A DNA stretch of 64,000 nt from Dactylosporangium sucinum (lineage in GTDB: Bacteria; Actinomycetota; Actinomycetes; Mycobacteriales; Micromonosporaceae). A model generated the notes under the pieces. It saw nothing but the letters and a program-made list of their open reading frames with translations. It was not told the origin of the DNA and did no database searches. The stretch covers positions 50,528 to 114,527 of the forward strand of contig NZ_BMPI01000034.1 in the NCBI RefSeq assembly GCF_014647515.1. Direction: 5' to 3'. A program made the translations under genes and the position numbers. Positions 8,598 through 16,672 of the stretch are shown here, piece after piece (within the stretch, counting starts at the first letter, position 1; each line of letters starts with the position of its first letter).

Positions 8598-9481
8598 GAC
8601 GGGTTCCGCGTGGTGGAGAGGAAGCGCGCGTCGGCCGGTGGCAGGCTCAGCGATCGCGCCCACCAGAGACAGCCGACGAACGCGCAGGCCAGCAGGGCCA
8701 GGACGAGCTGGCCACGCGGTTCGGCGTAGGGCGCGGTGTACTGGCGGCTGGCGATGCCGACGCCGACCAGGACGACCGAGCCGATGGTGAGGAACTGGAT
8801 CTGGAATCGGGCCCGGGCCCGTTTCGAGGTGACCTCGCGCCGCATGGCGACCTCGTCGGCGGCGGCCTCGGCGATGCCGGTCAGCGCGTCGGAGAGCCTC
8901 GCGCCGCGGTCGCTGAGGTGGAGCGCCAGCGCGACGACCACCTGGTCGCTGATCGGGTCCTGCAGCGCGTCGGCAAACTCGTAGAGCGCGGCTTCCGCGT
9001 CCCATCCGGCTTGGATCCGAGCTGCGAGGAGCTGCACTTCGGCGGAGATCGCCGTCGGCGGGGCCTGTGCGGTCTCGACGATCGCCTCCTGCAGGCCGAC
9101 GCCGGACTCCTCGATGTCACGCAGGCGCCGGGTCCACGCCTCGACCGCCTCGACGCGGACGGCGCCGCGCTGCTCCTCCTTGCCGGCGGACAGCAGCCAT
9201 GGCACGCCCGGGACAGCGACGGCAACCAGCGGCGCGACGACCGGAACACCGCTGACGATCCACGCGAGCGCTCCCGCAGCGACCGAAGCGACCAGCCACA
9301 TCCGATGCCGACGCCGCGCCTGCGCGTTCGGGTCCGGGCCGTGCCACAGCCAGCGCGCCCGCATCGCCCATCGCGACGGCGGTCGCTCCGTCCGCTCAGG
9401 ATCGGCGACGGCGCTGATCGCCAGCGCCACGCTGCCGACGAGGCCCGCACCGACCACAGCGGCTGCGACGGTCGGATTCAT
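8594..9481 (-). CDS. tadB: TadB-like type II/IV secretion platform protein
   Basis: 295 residues from ATG 9481, overlapping the tadA stop as ATGA. It starts with a membrane helix (VAAAVVGAGLVGSVALAISAV), then two helices near 75-115 (VASVAAGALAWIVSG, VVAPLVAVAVPGVPWLL). The T2SSF cytoplasmic domain follows (WTRRLRDIEESGVGLQEAI...LSDRGARLSDALTGIAEAAADEVAMRREV), then two C-terminal helices. The gene order tadZ-tadA-tadB-tadC is the canonical Tad order. Confidence 0.82.
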   Translation of the reverse strand: MNPTVAAAVVGAGLVGSVALAISAVADPERTERPPSRWAMRARWLWHGPDPNAQARRRHRMWLVASVAAGALAWIVSGVPVVAPLVAVAVPGVPWLLSAGKEEQRGAVRVEAVEAWTRRLRDIEESGVGLQEAIVETAQAPPTAISAEVQLLAARIQAGWDAEAALYEFADALQDPISDQVVVALALHLSDRGARLSDALTGIAEAAADEVAMRREVTSKRARARFQIQFLTIGSVVLVGVGIASRQYTAPYAEPRGQLVLALLACAFVGCLWWARSLSLPPADARFLSTTRNPS

Positions 9482-10935
9482 GCGTGGCTCCTCAACCTCG
9501 GGAGAGGCCGAGGCCATGCGCCTCGGCCACGGGGCGTGATGAGCACGATGGGGTCGTAGCCGGCGAGGAGAAGCTGTCGCTTGAGGCGGTCCGGCTGGTG
9601 GAGAGGCACGGCCCGTCCATCCGGCCCGGGACCGAAGACGTGGGTGGTGCGCGGGCGACCTGCCTCGGTTAGGCCACCGACCTCCACGACGTGCGACACG
9701 AAGCGGTGCCGGCGTCCGCCGATCGCGCTCTCGTCGACCATCGTCACGTACACCACGAGGTCGAGGGCGTTGGCGACCTGGAGGTGGGCGCGGCGGTCGG
9801 AGTGTTCCTGCCGGTGGCTCAGGGCGAGTTCCACGACTCGGTCGAAGACCAGGCCCGGCTCGCGGGCGTGGATCGTGCACAGCGATCCGTTCGTGGTGCC
9901 CATCGCCTGGAGCATGGCGACGATCTCGCGCGACTTGACCTCCCCGACGATGATGTGCCGGGCGTTGAGCTGGAGGCTGAGCGGGATCAGGTCGTCGAGG
10001 GTGATCTCGCCGGCGGGCCGGCCGTCCGGGCCGCGCTCGCCGTGCCCTTCGCGCGCCTCCATCGAGACCGCCCACGGATGTCGGCCGGTCTTGTGCAGGC
10101 CCAGCTCGCGGGCCTCCTCCAGGACGACGAACCACTCATCCGCTGGGATCTCGCTGGCCAGAGCACGCAGCAGCGACGTCTTCCCGCTGCCGGGGACGCC
10201 GGCGACCATGATGTTGAGCCCGGCCCGCATCGCCGCGCGCAGAAAGTCCCGCAGCAGCGGGTCGATCATTGCGGTCTTGTTCGGGTCGGTCCGGTCGAGG
10301 TCAACGAGTTCGTCCAGGTCGACGCTGAGGATCTGATGGTTGCGGATCACCGCCACCGGCCGAGGGGTCACCAGGTACGTCGCCGCCAGGCGCTGGCCGG
10401 TGGGCAGCTCCATGCTCAAGGTCGGCTTGTCCTTGGTCAGCGCGCGCTCGGTACCGCCGGCTCGTCTTGCCAGCGCCTGCAGCATCAGCACGAGGTCTTC
10501 GTCGCTGTCGGCGACCGGGTCGGCCAGTTCGATCCGGCCGTCGGGGCGCTCGATCCGGACGCCGTCGCAGCCGAGGACTGTGATCGTGTCGAACGGATCG
10601 CGTAGCAGCCGCTCCAGCCGGCCCAGCCCGAGCAGCGCGGCGAGCACGGCGTCGAGCAGCCGCCGCTCGTAGTCGGGGCCGAGCGGCGATCCGGTCATGG
10701 TCTGCCGATCGACGTAGTCCCGGACACGTTGTGCCGCGATGCGCCGGCTTTCGGTGTCCAGGTCACGCGGCGAGAGGTAGACGCGTTCGGCGAGCGCTCG
10801 CGAAAGCTCGTCGCTCACCACTACCTGAAGCTCTCGGACGACGGTGTAGTCCGGATCCTCGAAATGCTCGTAGTGCCGTTCGACCGGTGAGGCTGCGGCG
10901 GAGCTCCGCCATTTTGGCCGTTCAGACGTCTGCAT
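9478..10935 (-). CDS. tadA: TadA/CpaF-family pilus assembly ATPase
   Basis: 485 residues from ATG 10935; the start overlaps the end of tadZ by 14 bases. Walker A is GVPGSGKTS near residues 246-254. Walker B is in the HIIVGEVKS region (about 327-335). Asp and His boxes lie around LEEARELGLHK and TNGSLCTIHA. An N-terminal all-alpha domain precedes the ATPase core, as in CpaF. The hexameric cytoplasmic motor would power polymerisation of the pilin at 7481-7690. A strong call from both motifs and context. Confidence 0.9.
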   Translation of the reverse strand: MQTSERPKWRSSAAASPVERHYEHFEDPDYTVVRELQVVVSDELSRALAERVYLSPRDLDTESRRIAAQRVRDYVDRQTMTGSPLGPDYERRLLDAVLAALLGLGRLERLLRDPFDTITVLGCDGVRIERPDGRIELADPVADSDEDLVLMLQALARRAGGTERALTKDKPTLSMELPTGQRLAATYLVTPRPVAVIRNHQILSVDLDELVDLDRTDPNKTAMIDPLLRDFLRAAMRAGLNIMVAGVPGSGKTSLLRALASEIPADEWFVVLEEARELGLHKTGRHPWAVSMEAREGHGERGPDGRPAGEITLDDLIPLSLQLNARHIIVGEVKSREIVAMLQAMGTTNGSLCTIHAREPGLVFDRVVELALSHRQEHSDRRAHLQVANALDLVVYVTMVDESAIGGRRHRFVSHVVEVGGLTEAGRPRTTHVFGPGPDGRAVPLHQPDRLKRQLLLAGYDPIVLITPRGRGAWPRPLPRLRSHA

Positions 10936-11674
10936 GTTCGACCTCCTGTCGCCCTGCGACGGTCGATCCAGCTGCTGCGGCGGCCCGCAGCAGTGGCTGG
11001 CGGGTCTTGACCGTGCCGCCGTGGGTGAGGACCCGCGCTGAGCGCTCGTCGCTCGGCAGCCGTGCCATGACCGGCACTTCCATGTGCCACGAAACGATCC
11101 GGTCGTCGTAGTCGCCGTCGCCGACGACGAGCAGGCCCAGCTGGCCGCCAGGGACGGTGTCGGCGAGGAGCGTCTGGACCAGCGCCCGCGCCGGCAGCAA
11201 CGAAGCCAGCACGGGCCGGACGACGATCAGCGTCAGGTCCGCCTGATGCACCAACGGCCACGGCGCATGCGGTGCAACCAGCCGCCCGCAGTCGACGATG
11301 ACGTCGAGGCCAATGTCCTGGCGGAGTGAGGCGAAGAACGACGCGAGCCGGTACCAGTTCGGGTCCAGGCTGACCGCCTGGTTGGGGTTCGCGATGCCGG
11401 GCAGCAGCAGCCGTCGCCGGTCCGGCGGGTCGAGGTCGACCAGCTGCGACCAGAACTGCTCGCGCGCCTGACCACGCAGCTCCGCGACGATGAGCTGCAT
11501 GAGCCCACGTCCCCCGTCGAGCTCCAAGTGCTGGAGGTAGCCGGCGGCGACCGACCCGCCGGACGGATCGCACTCGGCGAGGACCACCGGGCCCGGCCAG
11601 GTCAGCGCGAGCGCCAGTCCCGACGTCGTCACCCCCGGGGAGCCCTTGGCGCTGGCCAGGCACACGACGACCAT
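10922..11674 (-). CDS. TadZ/CpaE-like ParA/MinD-type ATPase
   Basis: 250 residues. The N-terminus has the deviant Walker A of the ParA/MinD superfamily, SAKGSPGVTTS (Lys10 and the Gly/Thr motif). A later DVIVDCGRL resembles the switch/Walker B Asp. In Tad loci this position is held by TadZ/CpaE, which places the pilus machine at a cellular site. The gene starts two bases after the SAF-domain gene and overlaps tadA. The function as a localisation factor is family knowledge, not tested here. Confidence 0.75.
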   Translation of the reverse strand: MVVVCLASAKGSPGVTTSGLALALTWPGPVVLAECDPSGGSVAAGYLQHLELDGGRGLMQLIVAELRGQAREQFWSQLVDLDPPDRRRLLLPGIANPNQAVSLDPNWYRLASFFASLRQDIGLDVIVDCGRLVAPHAPWPLVHQADLTLIVVRPVLASLLPARALVQTLLADTVPGGQLGLLVVGDGDYDDRIVSWHMEVPVMARLPSDERSARVLTHGGTVKTRQPLLRAAAAAGSTVAGRQEVEHADV

Positions 11675-11676
11675 GG

Positions 11677-12318
11677 TCAGTTCCCCGAGGTGAGCGTCAA
11701 CACGAGCCGTCCCTGGGCTGCGAGCCGCGCGACCTGCGGTCCGTCGTTGTCCCGCACGGCGACGGATACGGTCGCGGACCCGTCGCGGGCACCGGCGATG
11801 ACGTGGACCACGGTGGCCGGGATGGACGGGGCAGGCTCGATTGGTTTGCCCTGCGCGGTCTCGTCCTGTGTCGACACGAGCAGTACCGCCGCTCCTGGAC
11901 GAAGTGGTGTCGACGGCATTTGGCCGGCCTTCAGCGCGAGTCCGACCACCTGCTCACCTGGTGCCGGGAACGGCTTGTCAACGAGGGCGCCGTCAGACAG
12001 CAACGTTCCGGCCAGCAGCGGGATGAAGCTGTACTTGCCGACGACCGCTTGGGTCCGGTTCTGCGGTACAGGAGCCAATCCGGGATCCGGGTTGAGGTGA
12101 ACGGTGACGAGGTCGGCCGCCGCGAGCCGGGCGCCGGCCGGCACGTCCCTGGCGAGGGCCAGGTACGGCTGGGTGCGGCTGACGTAGCCGAACAGCGCGA
12201 CCGCCGCCAGCGCGAACACCGCCATGAGCGCCAGCGCCAGGCCGAGGCGGCCCCGGCGCACGGTGCGCCCACGCACCACTCGCGGCTGCGGGATCGCTGC
12301 TGTGGGCGTTGTGGTCAT
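11677..12318 (-). CDS. cpaB: SAF-domain protein, CpaB/RcpC-like
   Basis: 213 residues from ATG 12318, overlapping the preceding gene as ATGA. A basic N-terminus (RVVRGRTVRRGR) is followed by one membrane helix (LGLALALMAVFALAAVALFGY) and an extracytoplasmic SAF domain (ALARDVPAGARLAAADLVTVHL...AVVGKYSFIPLLAGTLLSDGAL). CpaB/RcpC SAF proteins belong to Tad systems and probably contact pilus or wall during assembly. This is consistent with the ATPase and platform genes downstream. Confidence 0.75.
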   Translation of the reverse strand: MTTTPTAAIPQPRVVRGRTVRRGRLGLALALMAVFALAAVALFGYVSRTQPYLALARDVPAGARLAAADLVTVHLNPDPGLAPVPQNRTQAVVGKYSFIPLLAGTLLSDGALVDKPFPAPGEQVVGLALKAGQMPSTPLRPGAAVLLVSTQDETAQGKPIEPAPSIPATVVHVIAGARDGSATVSVAVRDNDGPQVARLAAQGRLVLTLTSGN

Positions 12319-13229
12319 CCGGTCACCACCTGCAGCTCGTCGATCCTGATCGAGGTCGTGGCGACGCGGGTCACGGTCTCGGCGCCGCTGGCGCCGCCGC
12401 CTCCCACCCACCAGTCGATGTGCCATGTCGTCGTTGCCGTCACCGTGTAGCGGCCACCCGGCTTGGTGCGGCTCGGTGCCGAGTAGCCGTCGTAGCCGCA
12501 TGTCGGCGAGCTGGAGCTGCCCTGTGCCGCCTTGTCGTAGGCGGTGCCCGGGTTACCGCACACGACGGCGTGGCCGTCGCCCATCTCCCAGCGGATCTTG
12601 GTGGCGTTACCGCGTGCGGTGACTGAGAGGCCGGGCACTGCAGCGGTTGCCGTGATCGGGCCCCAGGTCTGGGGCGTGACAGTGGTCCACATCCACACCG
12701 GCAGGCCGACGAGGCCGGCGCCGTCCCGGCCCGGGCTGATGCCGATCTGCGCGGCGCGCATCGGCAGGTCGCGGACCGCCCGGGCCGCCAGCTCGGCCGG
12801 AGTCGGTGCGCCCGCAGTCCCGGGTGGCGGGTCGTCCCGCCATACCAGGGTGCCGACGACGTCGCCGAAGCAGCGCTGCCGATACACGGCGCCGTCGCCT
12901 GGTGCGTGCCCGCCCCACGCCGGGTCCCCGGCGGGCGGCTGGGGTGATTCGAAGGCGTAGTAGCAACCGTCGGCCGGGTTCAGGTGCCCCCACCCCGGCT
13001 GGGTACACGGGACGACGACTCCGTTCGCGGTGCATTTCTCGCTGCCGCCTCCCCCGCTCCCGCCTGGCGTGCCTCCGCCACCACCTTCGCCCGGCTTCTC
13101 GGCGACGACCTTGCACTCGCCGACTGGCGGGCAGGTCCAGTAGTCCGCAGACGCCGGCTCCGCCGCCAGACCGATCGCCGCAGCAACGGTCGTGGCAACA
13201 ATTGTGCTGCGCAGGGCCGGCGTCAGCAC
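12315..13229 (-). CDS. secreted protein of unknown function in the Tad operon
   Basis: 304 residues if translation starts at GTG 13229, which overlaps the lipoprotein stop by seven bases and gives a short Sec signal peptide (LTPALRSTIVATTVAAAIGLAAEPASA). An in-frame GTG at 13268 would add 13 residues. The mature part has a Gly-rich low-complexity linker (about residues 45-65), several Cys (CPPVGEC, CTANG, CTQPG) and a beta-rich C-terminus. No catalytic motif is visible. Similar secreted proteins sit beside TadA in many actinomycetes. A surface or pilus-accessory role is inferred from position only. Confidence 0.6.
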   Translation of the reverse strand: MLTPALRSTIVATTVAAAIGLAAEPASADYWTCPPVGECKVVAEKPGEGGGGGTPGGSGGGGSEKCTANGVVVPCTQPGWGHLNPADGCYYAFESPQPPAGDPAWGGHAPGDGAVYRQRCFGDVVGTLVWRDDPPPGTAGAPTPAELAARAVRDLPMRAAQIGISPGRDGAGLVGLPVWMWTTVTPQTWGPITATAAVPGLSVTARGNATKIRWEMGDGHAVVCGNPGTAYDKAAQGSSSSPTCGYDGYSAPSRTKPGGRYTVTATTTWHIDWWVGGGGASGAETVTRVATTSIRIDELQVVTG

Positions 13230-13774
13230 GGATCGCCCCGGTAAGCCGTCGACTCGTAGACGTACCACTTAGCGTTGACCCGCTTCGCTTTCACGACGAC
13301 CGGGTAGCGCTTTGGCTGCGCCGGTGGCGGTGTCTTGCCACCTACCGCGTGCCAGTTCGTGCCGTCGAAGCAGTCCTCGATCACGGCCTGGCCATCGGAG
13401 AGCTGGAGCTCTGTGACCGCCGGCGTCCAGGTCGGTCGGCCGTCGTTGTGCACGCCATCGATTGACATGATGTACATGCTGTTCAGCAGCTGGCCCAGGA
13501 GCGGCTCGCCGACGTAGGCGGCCAGCTCGGTGGTGCGATAGTCGGCCGTTGCCGACGCCTTGATGTACGTAGCCAGATAGCCGTTGTAAACGGCGAGGAT
13601 CTGACGCCGTGCCTCGTCCTCTTCCAGGCTTGTGGTCGGTGTAGCGCTGGCGCTTCCGGAGATTTCCGGCAATGTCGGTCCGGTCTGTACGTCCTCGCCG
13701 CATCCTGCGAGCGTGGCTAGGACCATCCCCAGTACCAGCACCGCCCGTGTTCGGATCCACGTCGTCACGATCAT
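13223..13774 (-). CDS. lipoprotein, first gene of the Tad operon
   Basis: 183 residues from ATG 13774, with GGGGGAGG about 9-12 bases upstream. The signal peptide ends in a lipobox, LATLAGC. A Ser/Thr/Pro linker (GSASATPTTSL) is followed by a compact domain beginning EEDEARRQILAVYNGYLATYIKA. That start resembles small NTF2-like or mce-associated lipoproteins, though I cannot name the family. It probably heads the polycistron reaching 3285, since every later gene overlaps or nearly abuts the one before. Confidence 0.65.
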   Translation of the reverse strand: MIVTTWIRTRAVLVLGMVLATLAGCGEDVQTGPTLPEISGSASATPTTSLEEDEARRQILAVYNGYLATYIKASATADYRTTELAAYVGEPLLGQLLNSMYIMSIDGVHNDGRPTWTPAVTELQLSDGQAVIEDCFDGTNWHAVGGKTPPPAQPKRYPVVVKAKRVNAKWYVYESTAYRGDPC

Positions 13775-13837
13775 GCTGCTCAACCTCCCCCGTAGAGCTG
13801 TTATCCACGGGTTTAGCGCGCATCGATGGCCATCCGC

Positions 13838-13900
13838 TACGCACTGTGCGGTGCGCATTCACGGCTCGTACCCTGTCGTACGCACTTGGCGGTGCGTTCT
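13838..13900. promoter_or_regulatory. paired repeats upstream of the Tad operon, candidate operator
   Basis: Two copies of TACGCACTnnGCGGTGCG begin at 13838 and 13879, 41 bases apart (about four helical turns). Each has inverted CGCAC...GTGCG arms. They lie between the Tad operon start (13774) and the divergent winged-helix gene (14048), a good place for that regulator to act. This is inference from position and symmetry. Confidence 0.45.
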
Positions 13901-14047
13901 CAGCGGCGCGCACACTCGGCATGGAGACATGGCACGGAACCAGCCCACGCGCGGCCTTGTCGTGACGCGTGGGACACGACCACACTGTGGCCTAACGCGC
14001 GGAACGTCGATGCTGCCGCGGGAGTCTGACTCGTGGGAGCGGATCGG

Positions 14048-14350
14048 ATGGAATCGCCAGGCGATCGCCGAGACCTGCAATCCGTGATCGATTTCCTGGG
14101 AACACCCCTGATCGTCGACGTTCTGCGGACGATCCGAGACGGGCGCCCGCCGCGCGAGAACCCAGACCTCTGCCGGTACGGCGACGCCGTCGACGTGGCC
14201 GTGGACGCACTCGCCGCAGCGGGAGCGGTTTGCCGCCATCCCGGGGCCCAGCATCCAGGCGAGCCGACGCTCGTGTTGACCACCAAGGGGCGGCTCGTCT
14301 GCTCGCTGGTGGACGAGGTCGTCGGCTTCGATTTCGACGAGGCCTGCTAG
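14048..14350 (+). CDS. small winged-helix regulator (HxlR-like)
   Basis: 100 residues from ATG 14048 (GGGAG eight bases upstream); GTG 14033 is an equal alternative giving 105. The fold reads as a minimal winged helix: VIDFLGTPLIVDVLRTIRDG, VDVAVDALAAAGAVCRHPG (recognition part), then a beta wing and TLVLTTKGRLVCSLVDEVVGF. This resembles HxlR/MarR-type domains. It is divergent from the Tad operon and resembles the second small regulator at 17769. Its TAG stop lies inside the CTAG target of the IS element, so the protein is intact. Confidence 0.6.
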   Translation: MESPGDRRDLQSVIDFLGTPLIVDVLRTIRDGRPPRENPDLCRYGDAVDVAVDALAAAGAVCRHPGAQHPGEPTLVLTTKGRLVCSLVDEVVGFDFDEAC

Positions 14351-14367
14351 GGAGTGTGTCGAAGTCG
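14351..14367. repeat. left terminal inverted repeat of the IS5-family element
   Basis: 17 bases matching 17571-17587 in inverse orientation at 16 of 17 positions. It directly follows the CTAG target duplication. Confidence 0.85.
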
Positions 14368-14368
14368 G

Positions 14369-14474
14369 TCACAGCCATTCGTTAATCGCGGCGATGTGGA
14401 GGGTGGCTTCGTAGCGCACGGCGAGTTTGTCGAAGCGGGTGGCGACGCCGCGGTTGCGTTTGAGCCGGTTGATG
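14369..14474 (-). pseudogene. IS5-family transposase, C-terminal exon
   Basis: This encodes the last 35 residues of the transposase: INRLKRNRG, then FDKLAVRYEATLHIAAINEWL at the end, the standard C-terminus of this IS5 subgroup. At 14474 it is cut by the GTGCG start of the group II intron. Joining 14474 to 16673 restores the reading frame and the conserved ECGIN block that carries the third catalytic residue (Glu). Confidence 0.85.
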
Positions 14475-15069
14475 GTGCGCCACGAGGCGCTGGTGTCCGG
14501 ATGGGGGTGGAAGACCGTCCATCTCCTTGCTGTCGTAGCAGCGGGAAGAAGCTGGAGGCAGCCTGAGCCGGGGATCGCCGGGGAGGGTGGGAGCAGCCTC
14601 GACAAAGTCGTGTCGGTTCAGTACTACCGGATGGGCTGGGCGCGGTGAGCGAGACGGGAAGGTATACGCGAGGAACCGGTGACGTTACGCCTCTTGACGG
14701 CTCGCCAGCTCTAACCCGGTGGATTTGGGCTGGTTCGCGGTGCGCACCCGGTCATTGATCATGGCTGGGGAACTTCGGGTCCGGTCTCATCAGCTGGGGC
14801 TTGGAGGCCACGGTGAATGGTCTACGGCAGTAGCCGTGGCGATACCGCAGGGGCAGAGCCGGGTGCCTAACTCGTCGACCGGACAACAGTGAACGTGGGA
14901 ATCACCCGCTTCCGTTCCATGCATCTTCTCGGCCAGAGCAGACATGTGGTGGATAGGCGCGATGCCGGCCGAAGGCGCGGGTGAGGCGGAGCCGCCGTAG
15001 TACTCCGAGCCAGGGAGAGCCTGTGCACATGGGGAAGGGCGGCAGCGTGTCAGTCAAAGAAGGAAGGCA

Positions 15070-16554
15070 ATGTCCGAAGATGCGCCGGTGAATACCAGCG
15101 CCGTGCTGTGGCCAGATCCTGATTCGGCCATGCGCATGGTACGGAGTATGCAGACTAAATTGCACCGCTGGGCGGCCGGAGATCCCGGTCGCCGGTTCGG
15201 TGACCTGTTCAACCTCGTCGACGATCCGGCGTTCCTAGTGCATGCCTGGGAACGGGTGTCCACGAACAAGGGCGCCCGGACCGCAGGGATCGACAGGGCC
15301 ACTGCGGCCCAGGTCGAGGCTTGGATCGGGGTCGAGGCTTTCCTGGAGCACGTCCGGGACGCGCTGAAGTCAGGCGAGTTCCGGCCGGTCGAGGTGCGGC
15401 AGGTGATGATCCCGAAGGGAACGTCCGGGAAATTCCGGAAACTGGGGATTCCAACTATCGCTGATCGCGTGGTCCAGGCCAGCCTGAAACTGGTGCTCGA
15501 ACCCATCTTCGAGGCGGACTTCAAACCGTGTTCGTACGGGTTCCGTCCCAACCGGCGGGCACATGACGCCATCGCTGAGATCCACTATTTCACCGCCAAC
15601 CCCAGGAACTATCAATGGGTGCTGGAGTGTGACATCAGAGCCTGCTTCGATGAAATTTCGCACACGGCTTTGATGGACCGCCTCAGGGTGAGGGTCAAAG
15701 ACAAGCGTATCTGCGCGCTGGTGAAGGCGTTCCTCAAGTCCGGGGTCTTCACTGAACTCGGAAACAAGGAAGAGACACTGACCGGCACCCCACAGGGCGG
15801 TATCCTTTCACCGTTGCTCGCTAATATCGCGCTATCCGCGCTGGACGATCACTTCGACCGGCAATGGCAGCAACAGATGAAAACCGGCGGTCAACGAGCC
15901 AAACGCAGAAGACACGGCCAAGGCAACTGGCGCCTCGTCCGCTATTGCGACGACTTCGTCCTGGTGGTGTCCGGGGAACGCCGCCATGCCGAGGCTCTGC
16001 GGGAGGAGGTGGCGGCCGTGCTCGCACCCCTGGGGTTGCGGCTGGCACCGGAGAAGACCGCTGTGGTCCACATCGACGAGGGCTTCACGTTCCTCGGCTT
16101 CGACATCCGCAGAATGCGGAAGCGGGGGACAACGAAGTATTGCGTCTACACCAAACCGTCCAAGAAGGCCATCCAATCGGTCAAGGACAAGGTGAAGACC
16201 AAGACCTACAGGTCAACCCGCCACATGGATCCGGACGAGCTGATCCTCAGCCTCAACCGGTCATTGGCGGGCTGGGCGAACTACTTCCGGCACGGCGTGT
16301 CCAAAGCGACCTTCAGTGCGGTCGACTCGTTCGCATGGGAACGGTTGATGCGCTGGATACGCGCGAAGTACGCGGGCAAGACCGAACTGTCCATGAAGGA
16401 ACTCCGCCGTCGCTTCTGCGACCAAGGGTGGAGATTCGCCCACAACGGGGTCGTGTTCATCGGCGCGTCCAGCGTCGCGGTGACCCGCTACCGCTTCCGC
16501 GGTAGCACCATCCCTACCCCGTGGACCCCGAAACCGGCAGCAGCCAACAGCTGA
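15070..16554 (+). CDS. ltrA: group II intron reverse transcriptase/maturase
   Basis: 494 residues from ATG 15070 with AAGGAAGG just upstream. Reverse-transcriptase blocks are visible: GIPTIADRVVQ (RT2 area), CDIRACFDEI (catalytic Asp near 188), TGTPQGGILSPLL (near 238-250) and RYCDDFVLVV (291-300), where the active site is YCDD rather than the usual YADD. A maturase X domain follows (LNRSLAGWANYFRHGVS). The protein ends soon after, with no HNH endonuclease Cys pairs, so it belongs to the endonuclease-free types. Such introns usually insert through single-stranded or replication-fork DNA. Probably intact. Confidence 0.92.
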   Translation: MSEDAPVNTSAVLWPDPDSAMRMVRSMQTKLHRWAAGDPGRRFGDLFNLVDDPAFLVHAWERVSTNKGARTAGIDRATAAQVEAWIGVEAFLEHVRDALKSGEFRPVEVRQVMIPKGTSGKFRKLGIPTIADRVVQASLKLVLEPIFEADFKPCSYGFRPNRRAHDAIAEIHYFTANPRNYQWVLECDIRACFDEISHTALMDRLRVRVKDKRICALVKAFLKSGVFTELGNKEETLTGTPQGGILSPLLANIALSALDDHFDRQWQQQMKTGGQRAKRRRHGQGNWRLVRYCDDFVLVVSGERRHAEALREEVAAVLAPLGLRLAPEKTAVVHIDEGFTFLGFDIRRMRKRGTTKYCVYTKPSKKAIQSVKDKVKTKTYRSTRHMDPDELILSLNRSLAGWANYFRHGVSKATFSAVDSFAWERLMRWIRAKYAGKTELSMKELRRRFCDQGWRFAHNGVVFIGASSVAVTRYRFRGSTIPTPWTPKPAAANS

Positions 16555-16575
16555 CCCGCGGGAAAGACACGTGGA

Positions 16576-16609
16576 GCGCCCGATGCGCGGAGACGCGCAC
16601 GTCGGGTGC
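16576..16609 (+). ncRNA. group II intron domain V (catalytic hairpin)
   Basis: 34 nt: an 8-bp lower stem (GCGCCCGA with TCGGGTGC), a 6-bp upper stem (TGCGCG with CGCGCA), a GAGA tetraloop of GNRA type and a two-base CG bulge. The catalytic triad position reads CGC, not AGC; CGC is the form found in some bacterial classes. Domain VI then begins near 16619 (GCCGGGG pairing with CCCCGGT) and holds an inner CCGTGA-GCAA-TCACGG hairpin. Confidence 0.85.
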
Positions 16610-16672
16610 GGCGGGCGGGCCGGGGAAACCCACCGTGAGCAATCACGGCAGGGCGCCCCGGTCCGACCCAAC

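Larger units (their letters stand above)
14475..16672 (+). mobile_element. group II intron inserted antisense in the transposase gene
   Basis: The 2,198-bp intron begins with GTGCG (consensus GUGYG) at 14475-14479 and ends in AC (consensus AY) at 16671-16672. Removing it rejoins the transposase frame exactly (codon GG|C of ECG-IN). Domain V is a clear 34-nt hairpin at 16576-16609. Domain VI follows, with a bulged-A candidate at 16666, seven bases from the 3' end. The maturase ORF lies in the domain IV position. A weak EBS1 candidate, CATCAG at 14788-14793, could pair with the exon 5' bases TTGATG (14469-14474). Because the host gene runs on the other strand, splicing could not rescue transposase mRNA. 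Confidence 0.9.
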
